Below, piece by piece: positions 19,435 to 29,372 of a stretch of 48,457 nucleotides of DNA. The notes beneath the pieces are model-generated. The model searched no databases, was not told the DNA's origin, and worked only from the letters and a program-made list of their open reading frames with translations. The stretch's first letter is position 1, and each line of letters begins with the position of its first letter. The DNA is taken from contig DAOUSN010000017.1 in NCBI GenBank assembly GCA_030627205.1, positions 1-48,457 of the forward strand, read 5' to 3'. A program made the position numbers and the translations under genes. Origin of the DNA: Methylococcaceae bacterium. GTDB taxonomy: Bacteria; Pseudomonadota; Gammaproteobacteria; Methylococcales; Methylomonadaceae.

Positions 19435-21761
19435 GGGTGAGACTCCTGTTTTATGGGTGAATCAGCTTGGTTTCTACCATAAAACCATAATCCTGCTAAA
19501 ACACTGGCAAAACTTAATAATAAAGCACTAATCCAAGCCAATGAATAACTAGGATGTTGACTGTAAGTTGCCGTTTGATAAAATACCGTTGCAGTTAAAT
19601 AAGCCAATCCTGTCGTCCAAAACAAAACAAAAACTGTCCAACCTGCATTGGTTTCTCGATAAATAGCAGCGGTTGCGGCAACACAAGGCGCGTATAATAA
19701 TATAAATAGTAAGTAAGCAAAGGCAGCCGCTTGTCCTTCAAAACTTTCCTGCATGGCACTAAATGTTCCTCGCTTAACTTCTTGTGATTGAGTCGCTGAC
19801 TCTAAATCAGCAACATTACCAATATTAAGCCCTAAGGGATCTAATAAATTATCGGCAACCCCTAATAAGTTTTCTGGAATGGTTGCAAAAGCATCAATAA
19901 TAGCTGTTTTTAAATTAAAGGGCGTAGTGATTTCTACGCTATCTTTCATCGCCATTTGGCTATAAAGTGCATCTAGTGTTCCAACTACCGCTTCTTTAGC
20001 TAAAACGCCTGTAAAAATTCCCACCGTTGCAGGCCAATTATCTTCTTTAATACCCATCGGTTTAAACATCGGCGTTAAGCTCCGACCAATTTCACTCAGC
20101 ACGGATTTGTCACTATTTTCTTGACCAAAACTCCCATCTGTTCCCAACGCATTTAAAAAGTTTAAGACCAATACCATAGGAACAATGACTTTTCCCGCAT
20201 TCAATAAAAAAGATTTTAAGCGATCCCAAGTTTTAATCAGAACCCCTTGAATAGTGGGTAAATGATAGGCGGGCAATTCCATAATAAAAGGAGTCGCTGT
20301 TCCCTTGAATAAAGTGTGACGCATAATTAAGCCAGTCAATACAGCAACCACAATACCAAATAGATATAAACCAAATACTAAATTTTGCCCCCCCACAGGA
20401 AAAAATGCCGCTGCAAATAAGGCATAAACAGGGAGTCTTGCGCCACAAGACATAAAGGGATTCATTAAATTAGTTAAAATACGATCTTTTTCATTATCTA
20501 AAGTTCGAGTAGCCATAATCGCAGGAACATTACAGCCAAACCCTACAATCATTGGGACAAAGGCTTTTCCGGGTAAACCGATCATTCGCATAAACCGATC
20601 CATAACAAAAGCGGCTCTTGACATATATCCTGAATCTTCTAATGCCGATAAAAATAAAAATAAAAATCCAACAATAGGAATAAAAGTGGCAACGACTTGC
20701 ATACCGCCTCCTACGCCTTGCGCTAATAAAACGACCAACCATTCAGGAAAATTAAGTTGCGATAAATAGACCGCTAACCCATCAACCAAGAATGCTCCTA
20801 CTAGTTGATCAAAGACATCAATAAATGCACTGCCAATGTTAATGGTAAACATAAACATCGTGTACATGACAAGGAGAAAAATAGGAATACCTAAGAAGCG
20901 ATTTAACACAATTGAATCAATTATTTCACTATGATGGCGATTCACTTCTCCTAATTTACACAAAGATTTTTGTGTAAGTTCATTAACAAACCCATAACGT
21001 GCATCTGCTGCAAGAATATCAATCTCATCATCCGTTTCTATTTCTAATTGCTGCTGTAACTTTTGGATTTGAGAATAAGTATCTTTATCTATCAATGACT
21101 TTGCTAACGTATCCTCTTCCAAAGCACGAATACTTAACCAACGTAAATCACAATTAGCATCTTGTGCTATTTGGGTTAATAAGGTACTTGTGGTTTCAAT
21201 CGCTTGTTCTAAAAGTAAGGGGTAATTAATCGTTAATACAGGCGTTGGATGAGAAATTGTCGCTGAATTAATAGCCGTCTTTAATGCATCCATCCCTTTT
21301 TTATGACTAGCGGTAATAGGAATAACAGGACAGCCTAGTTTTTCGGCTAAACAATTCATATCTATTGTAATGCCTCGCTTCTTGACCATATCCATCATAT
21401 TAAGCACTAATATCATCGGGACACGCATTTCAATTAATTGCGAAGTTAGATAAAGATTACGTTCTATATTAGAAGCATCAATAATATTAATAATTAAATC
21501 AGCTTGTTTAGAGGCGACATAATCACGCGCTAACTTTTCATCTAAAGAAACGCTATCATCTGTCGCTTCTAATGAATATGTTCCAGGTAAATCAACTAAA
21601 TCAATGGTTTGATTTTTAAACTGATAATTTCCAGTTTTCTTTTCAACGGTAACCCCTGGCCAATTACCAACTTGTTGTTTTGATCCTGTGAGTGCATTGA
21701 AAAGGGTTGTCTTACCACAATTAGGATTACCCACGACCCCGACAACAAAAACATTATTCAT
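19431..21761 (-). CDS. feoB: Ferrous iron transporter FeoB
   Basis: FeoB moves Fe2+ across the inner membrane. The 776 residues match the E. coli length of about 773. The cytoplasmic G domain starts with G1 GNPNCGKTTLF at 11-21, followed by DLPGTYSL (G3) and NMMD (G4). The membrane part begins near residue 285 (IPIFLLVMYTMFMFTINIGSAF) and contains the Gate motifs with conserved cysteines, VPMIVGFGCNVPAIMATRTL and NPFMSCGARLPVYALFAAAFF. It sits between feoA and feoC, overlapping feoC by four bases and touching feoA by one. Confidence 0.98.
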   Translation of the reverse strand: MNNVFVVGVVGNPNCGKTTLFNALTGSKQQVGNWPGVTVEKKTGNYQFKNQTIDLVDLPGTYSLEATDDSVSLDEKLARDYVASKQADLIINIIDASNIERNLYLTSQLIEMRVPMILVLNMMDMVKKRGITIDMNCLAEKLGCPVIPITASHKKGMDALKTAINSATISHPTPVLTINYPLLLEQAIETTSTLLTQIAQDANCDLRWLSIRALEEDTLAKSLIDKDTYSQIQKLQQQLEIETDDEIDILAADARYGFVNELTQKSLCKLGEVNRHHSEIIDSIVLNRFLGIPIFLLVMYTMFMFTINIGSAFIDVFDQLVGAFLVDGLAVYLSQLNFPEWLVVLLAQGVGGGMQVVATFIPIVGFLFLFLSALEDSGYMSRAAFVMDRFMRMIGLPGKAFVPMIVGFGCNVPAIMATRTLDNEKDRILTNLMNPFMSCGARLPVYALFAAAFFPVGGQNLVFGLYLFGIVVAVLTGLIMRHTLFKGTATPFIMELPAYHLPTIQGVLIKTWDRLKSFLLNAGKVIVPMVLVLNFLNALGTDGSFGQENSDKSVLSEIGRSLTPMFKPMGIKEDNWPATVGIFTGVLAKEAVVGTLDALYSQMAMKDSVEITTPFNLKTAIIDAFATIPENLLGVADNLLDPLGLNIGNVADLESATQSQEVKRGTFSAMQESFEGQAAAFAYLLFILLYAPCVAATAAIYRETNAGWTVFVLFWTTGLAYLTATVFYQTATYSQHPSYSLAWISALLLSFASVLAGLWFYGRNQADSPIKQESHP

Positions 21762-21994
21762 CAGATTTTTTTAATAAGTAATACAGCGGCTTCATCTTTA
21801 CGCAAAGTTAAAGAAAAACCTCGTATTTTTATTTCAACAGGGTCACCCATTGGGGCAAAACGAGTAATACTAAAGGGTGTTCCCGGTGTTAATCCCATTG
21901 CGAGTAATCGTTTACGATAAGCTTTTCCTGATTTAGAGAAACCTGCTATTTGTCCACTATCACCCACGGCTAATGCTGAGAAGTTTGTATCCAT
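21761..21994 (-). CDS. feoA: Ferrous iron transport protein A
   Basis: FeoA is a small SH3-like cytoplasmic protein needed for FeoB-driven Fe2+ uptake. I choose the ATG at 21994, giving 77 residues beginning MDTNFSALAVGDSGQI, because it matches family length and has AGGAG upstream. A longer reading frame back to 22063 would add 23 residues, but these overlap the probable Fur box and promoter. Family features are GQIAGFSKSGKAYRKRLLAMGLTPG and the C-terminal strand with EIKIRGFSLTLRKDEA. It is first in feoABC. Confidence 0.93.
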   Translation of the reverse strand: MDTNFSALAVGDSGQIAGFSKSGKAYRKRLLAMGLTPGTPFSITRFAPMGDPVEIKIRGFSLTLRKDEAAVLLIKKI

Positions 21995-22036
21995 AATAAT
22001 TTGTACTCCTAAAAAATAAGTGAATCTTTTAAAGAT

Positions 22037-22055
22037 GTTATCAATAATCATTCTC
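22037..22055 (-). promoter_or_regulatory. Probable Fur box upstream of feoABC
   Basis: On the minus strand the 19-mer GAGAATGATTATTGATAAC matches 13 of 19 positions of the Fur consensus GATAATGATAATCATTATC. It ends about 42 bases before the chosen feoA start, consistent with iron repression of feoABC. Confidence 0.65.
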
Positions 22056-22188
22056 ATTTGCAATTTAAACTTACATTTATTAACTTGAATTCATGAATTG
22101 TTTGATTCTGATAAAATTATTATTGAGCTTGTAAATTCTAAATTTGTCCCAATTTTCTAGTTTAATCTTAATAAATGATTTTTAGTCA

Positions 22189-22218
22189 CTGCCAATCTAG
22201 TAAATAATGGCTTATAAT
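22189..22218 (+). promoter_or_regulatory. Putative hfq promoter
   Basis: A perfect TATAAT at 22213-22218 is preceded at 18 bases by CTGCCA (22189-22194, four of six matches to TTGACA). It lies 57 bases before the hfq ATG in the gap divergent from feoA. Confidence 0.45.
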
Positions 22219-22275
22219 CTATAGTCATAGTGATCCTTAATAAACTTTAGTTAAACAATAATAGAGAGAAATTGG

Positions 22276-22521
22276 ATGTCAAAAGCTCAAAACTTACAGG
22301 ATACGTTCTTAAATACGCTTAGAAAAGAACATGTTCCCGTATCTATTTTTTTAGTCAATGGAATAAAATTACAAGGTAAAGTCGATTCTTTCGATCAATA
22401 TGTAATTATGTTAAAAAATACCGTTAGCCAAATGGTTTATAAACATGCTATTTCAACCATTGTCCCCAGCAAGACTATTAAAATTAGTCGTGATAGCGAA
22501 CTCATTGATAAAAATGAGTAA
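22276..22521 (+). CDS. hfq: RNA chaperone Hfq
   Basis: Hfq is the Sm-like hexamer that pairs small RNAs with mRNAs. The 81 residues include the Sm1 strand ([21 protein letters not shown]) and the Sm2 motif [12 protein letters not shown], close to the E. coli core, with a short C-terminal tail. It is followed 26 bases later by hflX, the conserved hfq-hflX-hflKC order. Confidence 0.98.
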   Translation: MSKAQNLQDTFLNTLRKEHVPVSIFLVNGIKLQGKVDSFDQYVIMLKNTVSQMVYKHAISTIVPSKTIKISRDSELIDKNE

Positions 22522-22547
22522 AAAGTATTTTTTAAAGGAGTATACGA

Positions 22548-23813
22548 TTGTTTGACCGTCCTGAAACAGGTGAGCGTGCCATTCTCGTTCATCTTACCTT
22601 ACATACTGGTCAAGAAGACTTACTGGAATTAAAAGAACTGGCAAAATCAGCTGGTGCTGATCCTGTATATACTTTAATAGGTGGTCATCGTTCGCCTGAT
22701 CCACGCTATTTTATTGGCTCAGGTAAGGTTGAGGAATTAAAAGCTGAAATTCACACCCATGAAGCAGATATTGTTTTATTTAATCATTCCTTATCCCCTA
22801 GTCAAGAAAGAAACCTTGAGCAAGCACTAGAGGTTCGGGTAGTGGATAGAAATGGTTTGATTTTAGATATTTTTGCTCAAAGAGCGCGAACTTTTGAAGG
22901 AAAACTTCAAGTAGAATTAGCACAACTTCGACATTTATCAACACGTTTAGTGCGTGGTTGGACACATTTAGAACGTCAAAAAGGTGGTATAGGAATGAGA
23001 GGGCCTGGTGAAACTCAGTTAGAAACTGACAGACGCTTGCTAGGAATGCGAATTAAACTTATTCAGCAACGATTAAAAAAAGTTGAAAAACAACGGCATC
23101 AAGGGCGAAATAAACGTACAAAAGCCAAAGTACCGGCAGTCTCATTAGTAGGCTATACCAATGCAGGTAAATCAACGTTGTTTAATAAATTAACTGGTGC
23201 GTCTATTTATACGGCAAATCAACTTTTTGCAACCTTAGATCCAACATTACGGCAGTGTGAAATTGAAAATGGCTCAGAAATTATTTTAGCAGATACCGTC
23301 GGTTTTATTCGTCATTTACCCCATGAGTTAGTGTCAGCTTTTCGCTCGACTTTACAAGAAGCTAGTGAAGCTAAACTGTTACTACACATAATTGATGCTA
23401 ATGCTCGTGATCGTGATGACACCATTTTTCAAGTTAATCAAGTACTCAAAGAAATAGATGCTGATGATATTAATCAACTGCAAGTATTTAATAAAATTGA
23501 TTTACTTGAAAATATTAGCCCGCATATTGATTATGACGATAATGATAAACCTGTACGAGTTTGGCTCTCAGCACAAACAGGTGCAGGTCTTGAATTACTT
23601 TATCAGGCCTTAGTTGAATTATTTTCCTCTAATAAAGTAAAAATAAAATGTTATTTATCTGCAACTCAAGCAGGAATACGAGCTAAGTTATTTAATTTTG
23701 CTAAAATTATTAATGAAGAATCTGATGATTATGGTGGTTGGTGTTTATCAATTGAAATAGATAAAAAGCATCTAGGATTGTTAAAATCAGTTGAATATGA
23801 AGAAATAAAATAA
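22548..23813 (+). CDS. hflX: Ribosome-rescue GTPase HflX
   Basis: HflX binds the 50S subunit and splits stalled ribosomes after stress. The 421-residue protein starts with TTG at 22548; AGGAG lies seven bases upstream and the N-terminus FDRPETGERAILVHL aligns with known HflX starts. The N-terminal HflX domain carries GGHRSPDPRYFIGSGKVEEL and LVRGWTHLERQKGGIG. The G domain has G1 GYTNAGKST at 202-210, ADTVGFIRHLPHELV (G3) and NKID (G4). It follows hfq in the same transcript. Confidence 0.97.
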   Translation: MFDRPETGERAILVHLTLHTGQEDLLELKELAKSAGADPVYTLIGGHRSPDPRYFIGSGKVEELKAEIHTHEADIVLFNHSLSPSQERNLEQALEVRVVDRNGLILDIFAQRARTFEGKLQVELAQLRHLSTRLVRGWTHLERQKGGIGMRGPGETQLETDRRLLGMRIKLIQQRLKKVEKQRHQGRNKRTKAKVPAVSLVGYTNAGKSTLFNKLTGASIYTANQLFATLDPTLRQCEIENGSEIILADTVGFIRHLPHELVSAFRSTLQEASEAKLLLHIIDANARDRDDTIFQVNQVLKEIDADDINQLQVFNKIDLLENISPHIDYDDNDKPVRVWLSAQTGAGLELLYQALVELFSSNKVKIKCYLSATQAGIRAKLFNFAKIINEESDDYGGWCLSIEIDKKHLGLLKSVEYEEIK

Positions 23814-23928
23814 ATAAGCAATGATTAAAAATATAATCAAAAAGTGAATATTAATGGATATTTGCGATAGAATAGATAGTTAAACACAGATATTAAATTT
23901 TTGAAGTAACCCAATTTGGAGCATTTGT

Positions 23929-25119
23929 ATGTCCTGGAATGAACCCAGTGGTGATGATAAAGACAAAGACCCTTGGAGTGGCCGTAAAGACCAACAAGGT
24001 CCACCTGATTTGGATGAAGCAATTCGTTCGTTACAAAAGAAATTAGGCGGTATTTTTGGTGGTGGTAGTGATAATGGTAATAATAATTCCTTTAATTTTT
24101 CCACAGGTCTTGGAATTCTATCTGTAGGAGCATTATTCCTTTGGGGATTAAGTGGTTTTTACATTGTCGATGAAGGTAACTTGGGTGTTGAAACACGTTT
24201 TGGAAAATATATTGAACCACCAACAAAAGCAGGTTTAAATTGGCATTTTCCTTATCCAATTGAACAAGTTGAGTTGGTTAATGTTAAGCAACAACGTTAT
24301 ATTGAAGTGGGTTATCGTTCAGCAGGTGGACAAGGTGTTGGGTCTGTTCCTAAAGAAGCCTTGATGTTGACAAAAGATGAAAATATTATTGATGTGCGTC
24401 TTGCAGTTCAGTATCAAGTTAAAAATGCTAAACAATTTTTGTTTAATGTTGCCAATCCTCAAGCAACCTTAAAGCAAGTGACAGAAAGTGCTGAACGTGG
24501 GGTTATAGGTAGTAGTAAGATGGACTATGTATTAACGGAAGGAAGGGTAGATATTGTTGCAAAAATTAAAACAGAAATTCAAACGATGATGGATGCTTAC
24601 AAAGCCGGTATTCAGATTACTAGCGTCAACTTACAAGATGCCCAGCCGCCTGAACAAGTACAAGGTGCATTTGAAGATGCAATCAAAGCCCGTGAAGATC
24701 AACAACGTTTAATTAACGAGGCAGAAGCCTATGCTAACGATGTGATTCCAAGAGCTCGGGGGGCTGCTGCTAGAAGAATTCAGGAAGCTGAAGCATATAA
24801 AGAACAAGTCATTGCTAAATCTATTGGTGAAGTGAGTCGGTTTACAAAACTATTAACCGAGTATCGAAAAGCTCCAGAAGTGACAAGACAGCGGTTGTAC
24901 TTGGAATCAATTGAAGCCGTTTTATCAACGACTAAAACAGTAATGGTTGATGTAAAAGGAAGTAATAATTTACTTTATTTACCTTTGGATAAAATAGCGA
25001 ATTCATCCGCTAATCAAATTGATAAAACACTTGCTAATGAGTCTAAACATCAAGTGCATAAAACAGAGAAACCTGTGCCAATAACTTCATCTCGCACTCG
25101 TACTGAAAGGGGACGATAA
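23929..25119 (+). CDS. hflK: FtsH modulator HflK
   Basis: HflK and HflC form a large periplasmic SPFH assembly around the FtsH protease in the inner membrane. The 396-residue product has a glycine-rich cytoplasmic N-terminus (SGDDKDKDPWSGRKDQQGPPDLDE), one membrane segment near 60-83, then the SPFH/band-7 domain (IVDEGNLGVETRFGKY, LTKDENIIDVRLAVQYQV) and a long coiled region (AIKAREDQQRLINEAEAYAN). Its stop overlaps the hflC start as TAATG, so the two are translated in step. Confidence 0.97.
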   Translation: MSWNEPSGDDKDKDPWSGRKDQQGPPDLDEAIRSLQKKLGGIFGGGSDNGNNNSFNFSTGLGILSVGALFLWGLSGFYIVDEGNLGVETRFGKYIEPPTKAGLNWHFPYPIEQVELVNVKQQRYIEVGYRSAGGQGVGSVPKEALMLTKDENIIDVRLAVQYQVKNAKQFLFNVANPQATLKQVTESAERGVIGSSKMDYVLTEGRVDIVAKIKTEIQTMMDAYKAGIQITSVNLQDAQPPEQVQGAFEDAIKAREDQQRLINEAEAYANDVIPRARGAAARRIQEAEAYKEQVIAKSIGEVSRFTKLLTEYRKAPEVTRQRLYLESIEAVLSTTKTVMVDVKGSNNLLYLPLDKIANSSANQIDKTLANESKHQVHKTEKPVPITSSRTRTERGR

Positions 25120-25976
25120 TGAATGGTAATAAAATTTTAATGGGTCTTTCGATGCTATTTTTTATTGGTACTAGTTGTATGTTTACGGTAGCAGAAACAG
25201 AAATAGCGATTAAGTTTAAATTAGGGGAAATTATTAAATATGATTATAGTCCTGGACTTTATTTCAAATTGCCTTTTATTAATAATGTTAAAAAATTTGA
25301 TAACCGAATTCAAACTTTAGACTCAAAACCTGAGCGTTTTTTAACCGCAGAAAAGAAAAATGTTATTGTTGATTCTTTTGTTAAATGGCGTATTGGCGAT
25401 GTTAAAAAATTCTATACGGTAGTTGCTGGTGATATTAGTCAAGCTAATTTACGCCTAGACCAAATTATTAAAGATGCTTATCGTGCAGAATTTAGTAAGC
25501 GTGACATTAAGCAATTAGTGTCTACTGACCGTAGCATTATTCGAGAAATTTTAATTAAAAGTTCTGCTGTTATTGCCGCTAAATTAGGGATGGAAATTAT
25601 TGATATTCAAGTTAAACGGATTGATTTACCAAAAGAAGTTAGTAGTTCGGTTTACCGCCGTATGGAAGCTGAACGGGAAAGGGTTGCTAGAGAGTTTCGT
25701 TCTCAAGGAGCGGAAGCCGCTGAACGTATTCGAGCTAAAGCTGATCGTAAAAGAACCGTAACTTTAGCAGATGCATTCCGAGATGCTGAAATATTACGTG
25801 GTGAAGGTGATGGAAAATCAGCTGAAATTTATGCAAAATCTTATGGTGAAGATATTGAGTTTTTTAGCTTTTATCGAAGTTTAAATGCGTATAAAAAGAC
25901 CTTTTCAACCTCAGGTGATATGATAGTTATGGATCCTGATTCAGATTTCTTTAAATATTTTAAAAAACAACAATAA
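25119..25976 (+). CDS. hflC: FtsH modulator HflC
   Basis: HflC is the partner of HflK in the FtsH-regulating complex. It has an N-terminal membrane anchor (about 5-25), the SPFH domain (VAETEIAIKFKLGEI, SPGLYFKLPFINNVKKFDNRIQ) and the C-terminal helical stretch (RVAREFRSQGAEAAERIRAKADRKRTV). At 285 residues it is shorter than E. coli HflC (334) but in the range seen in other gammaproteobacteria. A terminator-like hairpin follows 43 bases after the stop, just before hisZ; the small DUF2065 gene often found here is absent. Confidence 0.96.
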   Translation: MNGNKILMGLSMLFFIGTSCMFTVAETEIAIKFKLGEIIKYDYSPGLYFKLPFINNVKKFDNRIQTLDSKPERFLTAEKKNVIVDSFVKWRIGDVKKFYTVVAGDISQANLRLDQIIKDAYRAEFSKRDIKQLVSTDRSIIREILIKSSAVIAAKLGMEIIDIQVKRIDLPKEVSSSVYRRMEAERERVAREFRSQGAEAAERIRAKADRKRTVTLADAFRDAEILRGEGDGKSAEIYAKSYGEDIEFFSFYRSLNAYKKTFSTSGDMIVMDPDSDFFKYFKKQQ

Positions 25977-26019
25977 ATAACGCCCTATACAACAATAGTT
26001 GAAAAGGGGTATCGCCACC

Positions 26020-26047
26020 AAAACGCTCCATTGATATGGGGCGTTTT
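26020..26047 (+). terminator. Terminator-like hairpin between hflC and hisZ
   Basis: AAAACGCTCC (26020-26029) pairs with GGGGCGTTTT (26038-26047), with one T-G pair and an eight-base loop. The T tract is short and lies within the stem. The hisZ ATG is only 20 bases further on, so there is no room for a promoter in between. The hairpin may be a partial terminator or attenuator for hisZ-purA. Confidence 0.6.
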
Positions 26048-26067
26048 CTGTGAATGGATACAGAATA

Positions 26068-27258
26068 ATGTTACAACAAGACCCTTGGTTACTTCCTGAT
26101 GGAATTGAAGAAATTTTACCAGATGATGCGGTACATTTAGAGCGTTTACGGCGGAAGTTATTAGATGTTTTTAATAGCTGGGGTTATAAATTAATCATTC
26201 CGCCATTAGTTGATTATTTAGCCTCGTTATTAACAGGTACAGGACATGAACTTGATTTACAAACCTTTAAGTTTACTGACCCATTAAGTGGTGAAATGTT
26301 AGGAATTCGTGCTGATATGACTCCACAAGTTGCACGGATTGATGCACATAATTTAAGGCATGATGCACCCACCAGACTTTGTTATGTAGGCTCGGTATTA
26401 CATACAGTTAGCGAGGTATTAGAGCAAAGTCGTAGCCCTATGCAAATTGGAGCAGAAATTTATGGACATAAAGGGCGTGAAAGTGATTTAGAAGTTATTC
26501 AATTAATGCTAGAAATGCTAGCGATTATAGGTTTAGAAGATATACATCTTGATTTAGGGCATGTCGGTATTTATAGAGCTTTATCAAAACAAGCAGGGTT
26601 AAGTTTACAGCAAGAAAATGAATTATTTGATATTTTACAACGTAAAGCTAATACCGAGTTAGTTGCCTTAATAGATAGTTATATAATTGATGAAACTATT
26701 AAATCTTTATTTTTAAAACTCCCTAAATTGAATGGTAGTAAAGAAATTTTGACCACTGCGATTGAAATTTTTTCTAAAGAAAGTACTGAAATTCAACAGT
26801 CTTTAGTTGATTTACAAACACTTGCTGAACAGTTAGCAGTTATGTTTCCTAGATTATCTATTAATTTTGATTTAGCAGAATTACGTGGTTATCATTATCA
26901 TACAGGGGTTATTTTTGCAGCGTTTATTCCAAAAGTAGGACGAGAAATAGCACGAGGTGGACGTTATGATAATATTGGTGGAGTCTTTGGTCGAGCGCGT
27001 CCTGCAACAGGTTTTAGTGCTGATTTAAAGTTTTTAGCTTCATTAAATAAACCTAAAACTGACTCAATGGACGAAGAAATAATTTTTGCTCCTGTTGTGA
27101 ATGATTTACAGCTATTTGAAATAATTAGAGATTTAAGAGCAAAAGGTCGCGTGGTTATACAACAATTACCAGAACAATCAGGTGGTGCAAAAGAATTAAA
27201 TTGCACTGCAATTTTAATAAAAGAAAATGAAAAATGGCAACTTATGCCATTAAATTAA
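26068..27258 (+). CDS. hisZ: ATP phosphoribosyltransferase regulatory subunit HisZ
   Basis: HisZ is a catalytically dead histidyl-tRNA-synthetase-like protein that activates short-form HisG in histidine synthesis, so a short HisG is expected elsewhere in the genome. The N-terminus WLLPDGIEEILPDDA and the class-II synthetase-like core (IPPLVDYLASLLTG, FKFTDPLSGEMLGIRADMTPQ, GGRYDNIGGVFGRARPATGFS) are diagnostic. I use the ATG at 26068 (396 residues); a GTG at 26050 would add six residues but lies at the edge of the upstream hairpin. It is followed 18 bases later by purA. Confidence 0.95.
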   Translation: MLQQDPWLLPDGIEEILPDDAVHLERLRRKLLDVFNSWGYKLIIPPLVDYLASLLTGTGHELDLQTFKFTDPLSGEMLGIRADMTPQVARIDAHNLRHDAPTRLCYVGSVLHTVSEVLEQSRSPMQIGAEIYGHKGRESDLEVIQLMLEMLAIIGLEDIHLDLGHVGIYRALSKQAGLSLQQENELFDILQRKANTELVALIDSYIIDETIKSLFLKLPKLNGSKEILTTAIEIFSKESTEIQQSLVDLQTLAEQLAVMFPRLSINFDLAELRGYHYHTGVIFAAFIPKVGREIARGGRYDNIGGVFGRARPATGFSADLKFLASLNKPKTDSMDEEIIFAPVVNDLQLFEIIRDLRAKGRVVIQQLPEQSGGAKELNCTAILIKENEKWQLMPLN

Positions 27259-28569
<1,311 letters not shown>

Positions 28570-28604
28570 ATAACAGATGATTTAAGAAAATGAAATGAAT
28601 AACG

Positions 28605-29294
28605 ATGACTAAAACTCTGTTATTAGTGGTATTATTAGTGATGACAGCCTGTGTTCAAAAGCTTGAGTTACCTGCTAAAGTAATCCAAAAAACTGTCATC
28701 GTTAGTTCATGGAGTTGGGATGATTTCCAACAACATTGGGTTGATAAAGGAACTGTCTTTAATGCAGAAGATAACATTATTTCCGAAATTCTTTGGGATT
28801 ATCAAAAAAAAGCAATTTCTCTTGAAATAGAATCGGTAAATAATCTTAGTAGTTTTGATAAAAGGAATGATTCATTATTAATGAAAGTCTTTCAATTCAC
28901 TGACCCTAGAGCTTTTTTAATCGCTATTAAATCAAGTAGTGGTATAAAACGTTTATTAACGGTAGAACAAATTGACCCTGCTTGTATTAATAGTGAAGAT
29001 TTCATTGTTTTACCTGGAAATAAACAACAATTAACTTTAGACAGGGTTGACGGCGCGCGTTATCTTGGTATTGTCTTGGGGTATTCTGGTTTTGAGCAAT
29101 CTCAAGTTTCTCGTTTAATTCCGATTATCACCCTTAAAAAGGATAATAAATTTACTAAAAAAAATGTTTATTCTTTGAAAATAGATAATGAAAATAAGCC
29201 AATTGTTATGATTAACGACCGTCCTGCGTTATTAAAATTAAAATTATCATTAGGAGTTAACGGTATTAACAGTCTTAATATAGATGCAAAATAG
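28605..29294 (+). CDS. TssJ-like lipoprotein (type VI secretion family), orphan
   Basis: The 229-residue product has a lipoprotein signal with the lipobox VMTAC (Cys16). The mature part follows the TssJ/VasD pattern: ISLEIESVNNLSSFDKRN, then the core strand SLLMKVFQFTDPRAF, then IVLPGNKQQLTL and ARYLGIVLGYSGFE. TssJ tethers the TssLM membrane complex to the outer membrane. No other T6SS gene is in the window, so this may be a detached paralogue, part of a distant cluster, or a repurposed lipoprotein. It starts 35 bases after purA. Its stop codon is inside a long inverted repeat. Confidence 0.62.
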   Translation: MTKTLLLVVLLVMTACVQKLELPAKVIQKTVIVSSWSWDDFQQHWVDKGTVFNAEDNIISEILWDYQKKAISLEIESVNNLSSFDKRNDSLLMKVFQFTDPRAFLIAIKSSSGIKRLLTVEQIDPACINSEDFIVLPGNKQQLTLDRVDGARYLGIVLGYSGFEQSQVSRLIPIITLKKDNKFTKKNVYSLKIDNENKPIVMINDRPALLKLKLSLGVNGINSLNIDAK

Positions 29295-29344
29295 GCATCT
29301 TTCATTTCTAGTGTTACACTTTTAAGCTAAATGAAAGATACCTA
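29292..29344. repeat. 16-bp inverted repeat between convergent genes
   Basis: TAGGCATCTTTCATTT (29292-29307) and AAATGAAAGATACCTA (29329-29344) pair at 15 of 16 positions around a 21-base loop. The left arm begins with the stop codon of the TssJ-like gene. There is no T-run on either side, so it is not a textbook terminator; it may still end or stabilise both convergent transcripts. Confidence 0.8.
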
Positions 29345-29372
29345 TGTTATGTAAATAATTAAGAATTAAGAA

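Noticed and set aside
21995-22063. 23-residue N-terminal extension of FeoA
   Set aside because: It overlaps the probable Fur box and is longer than the family; AGGAG precedes the ATG at 21994.
28605-29294. Start of a type VI secretion cluster
   Set aside because: Only a TssJ-like lipoprotein is present; no TssB, TssC, TssL or TssM genes are seen.
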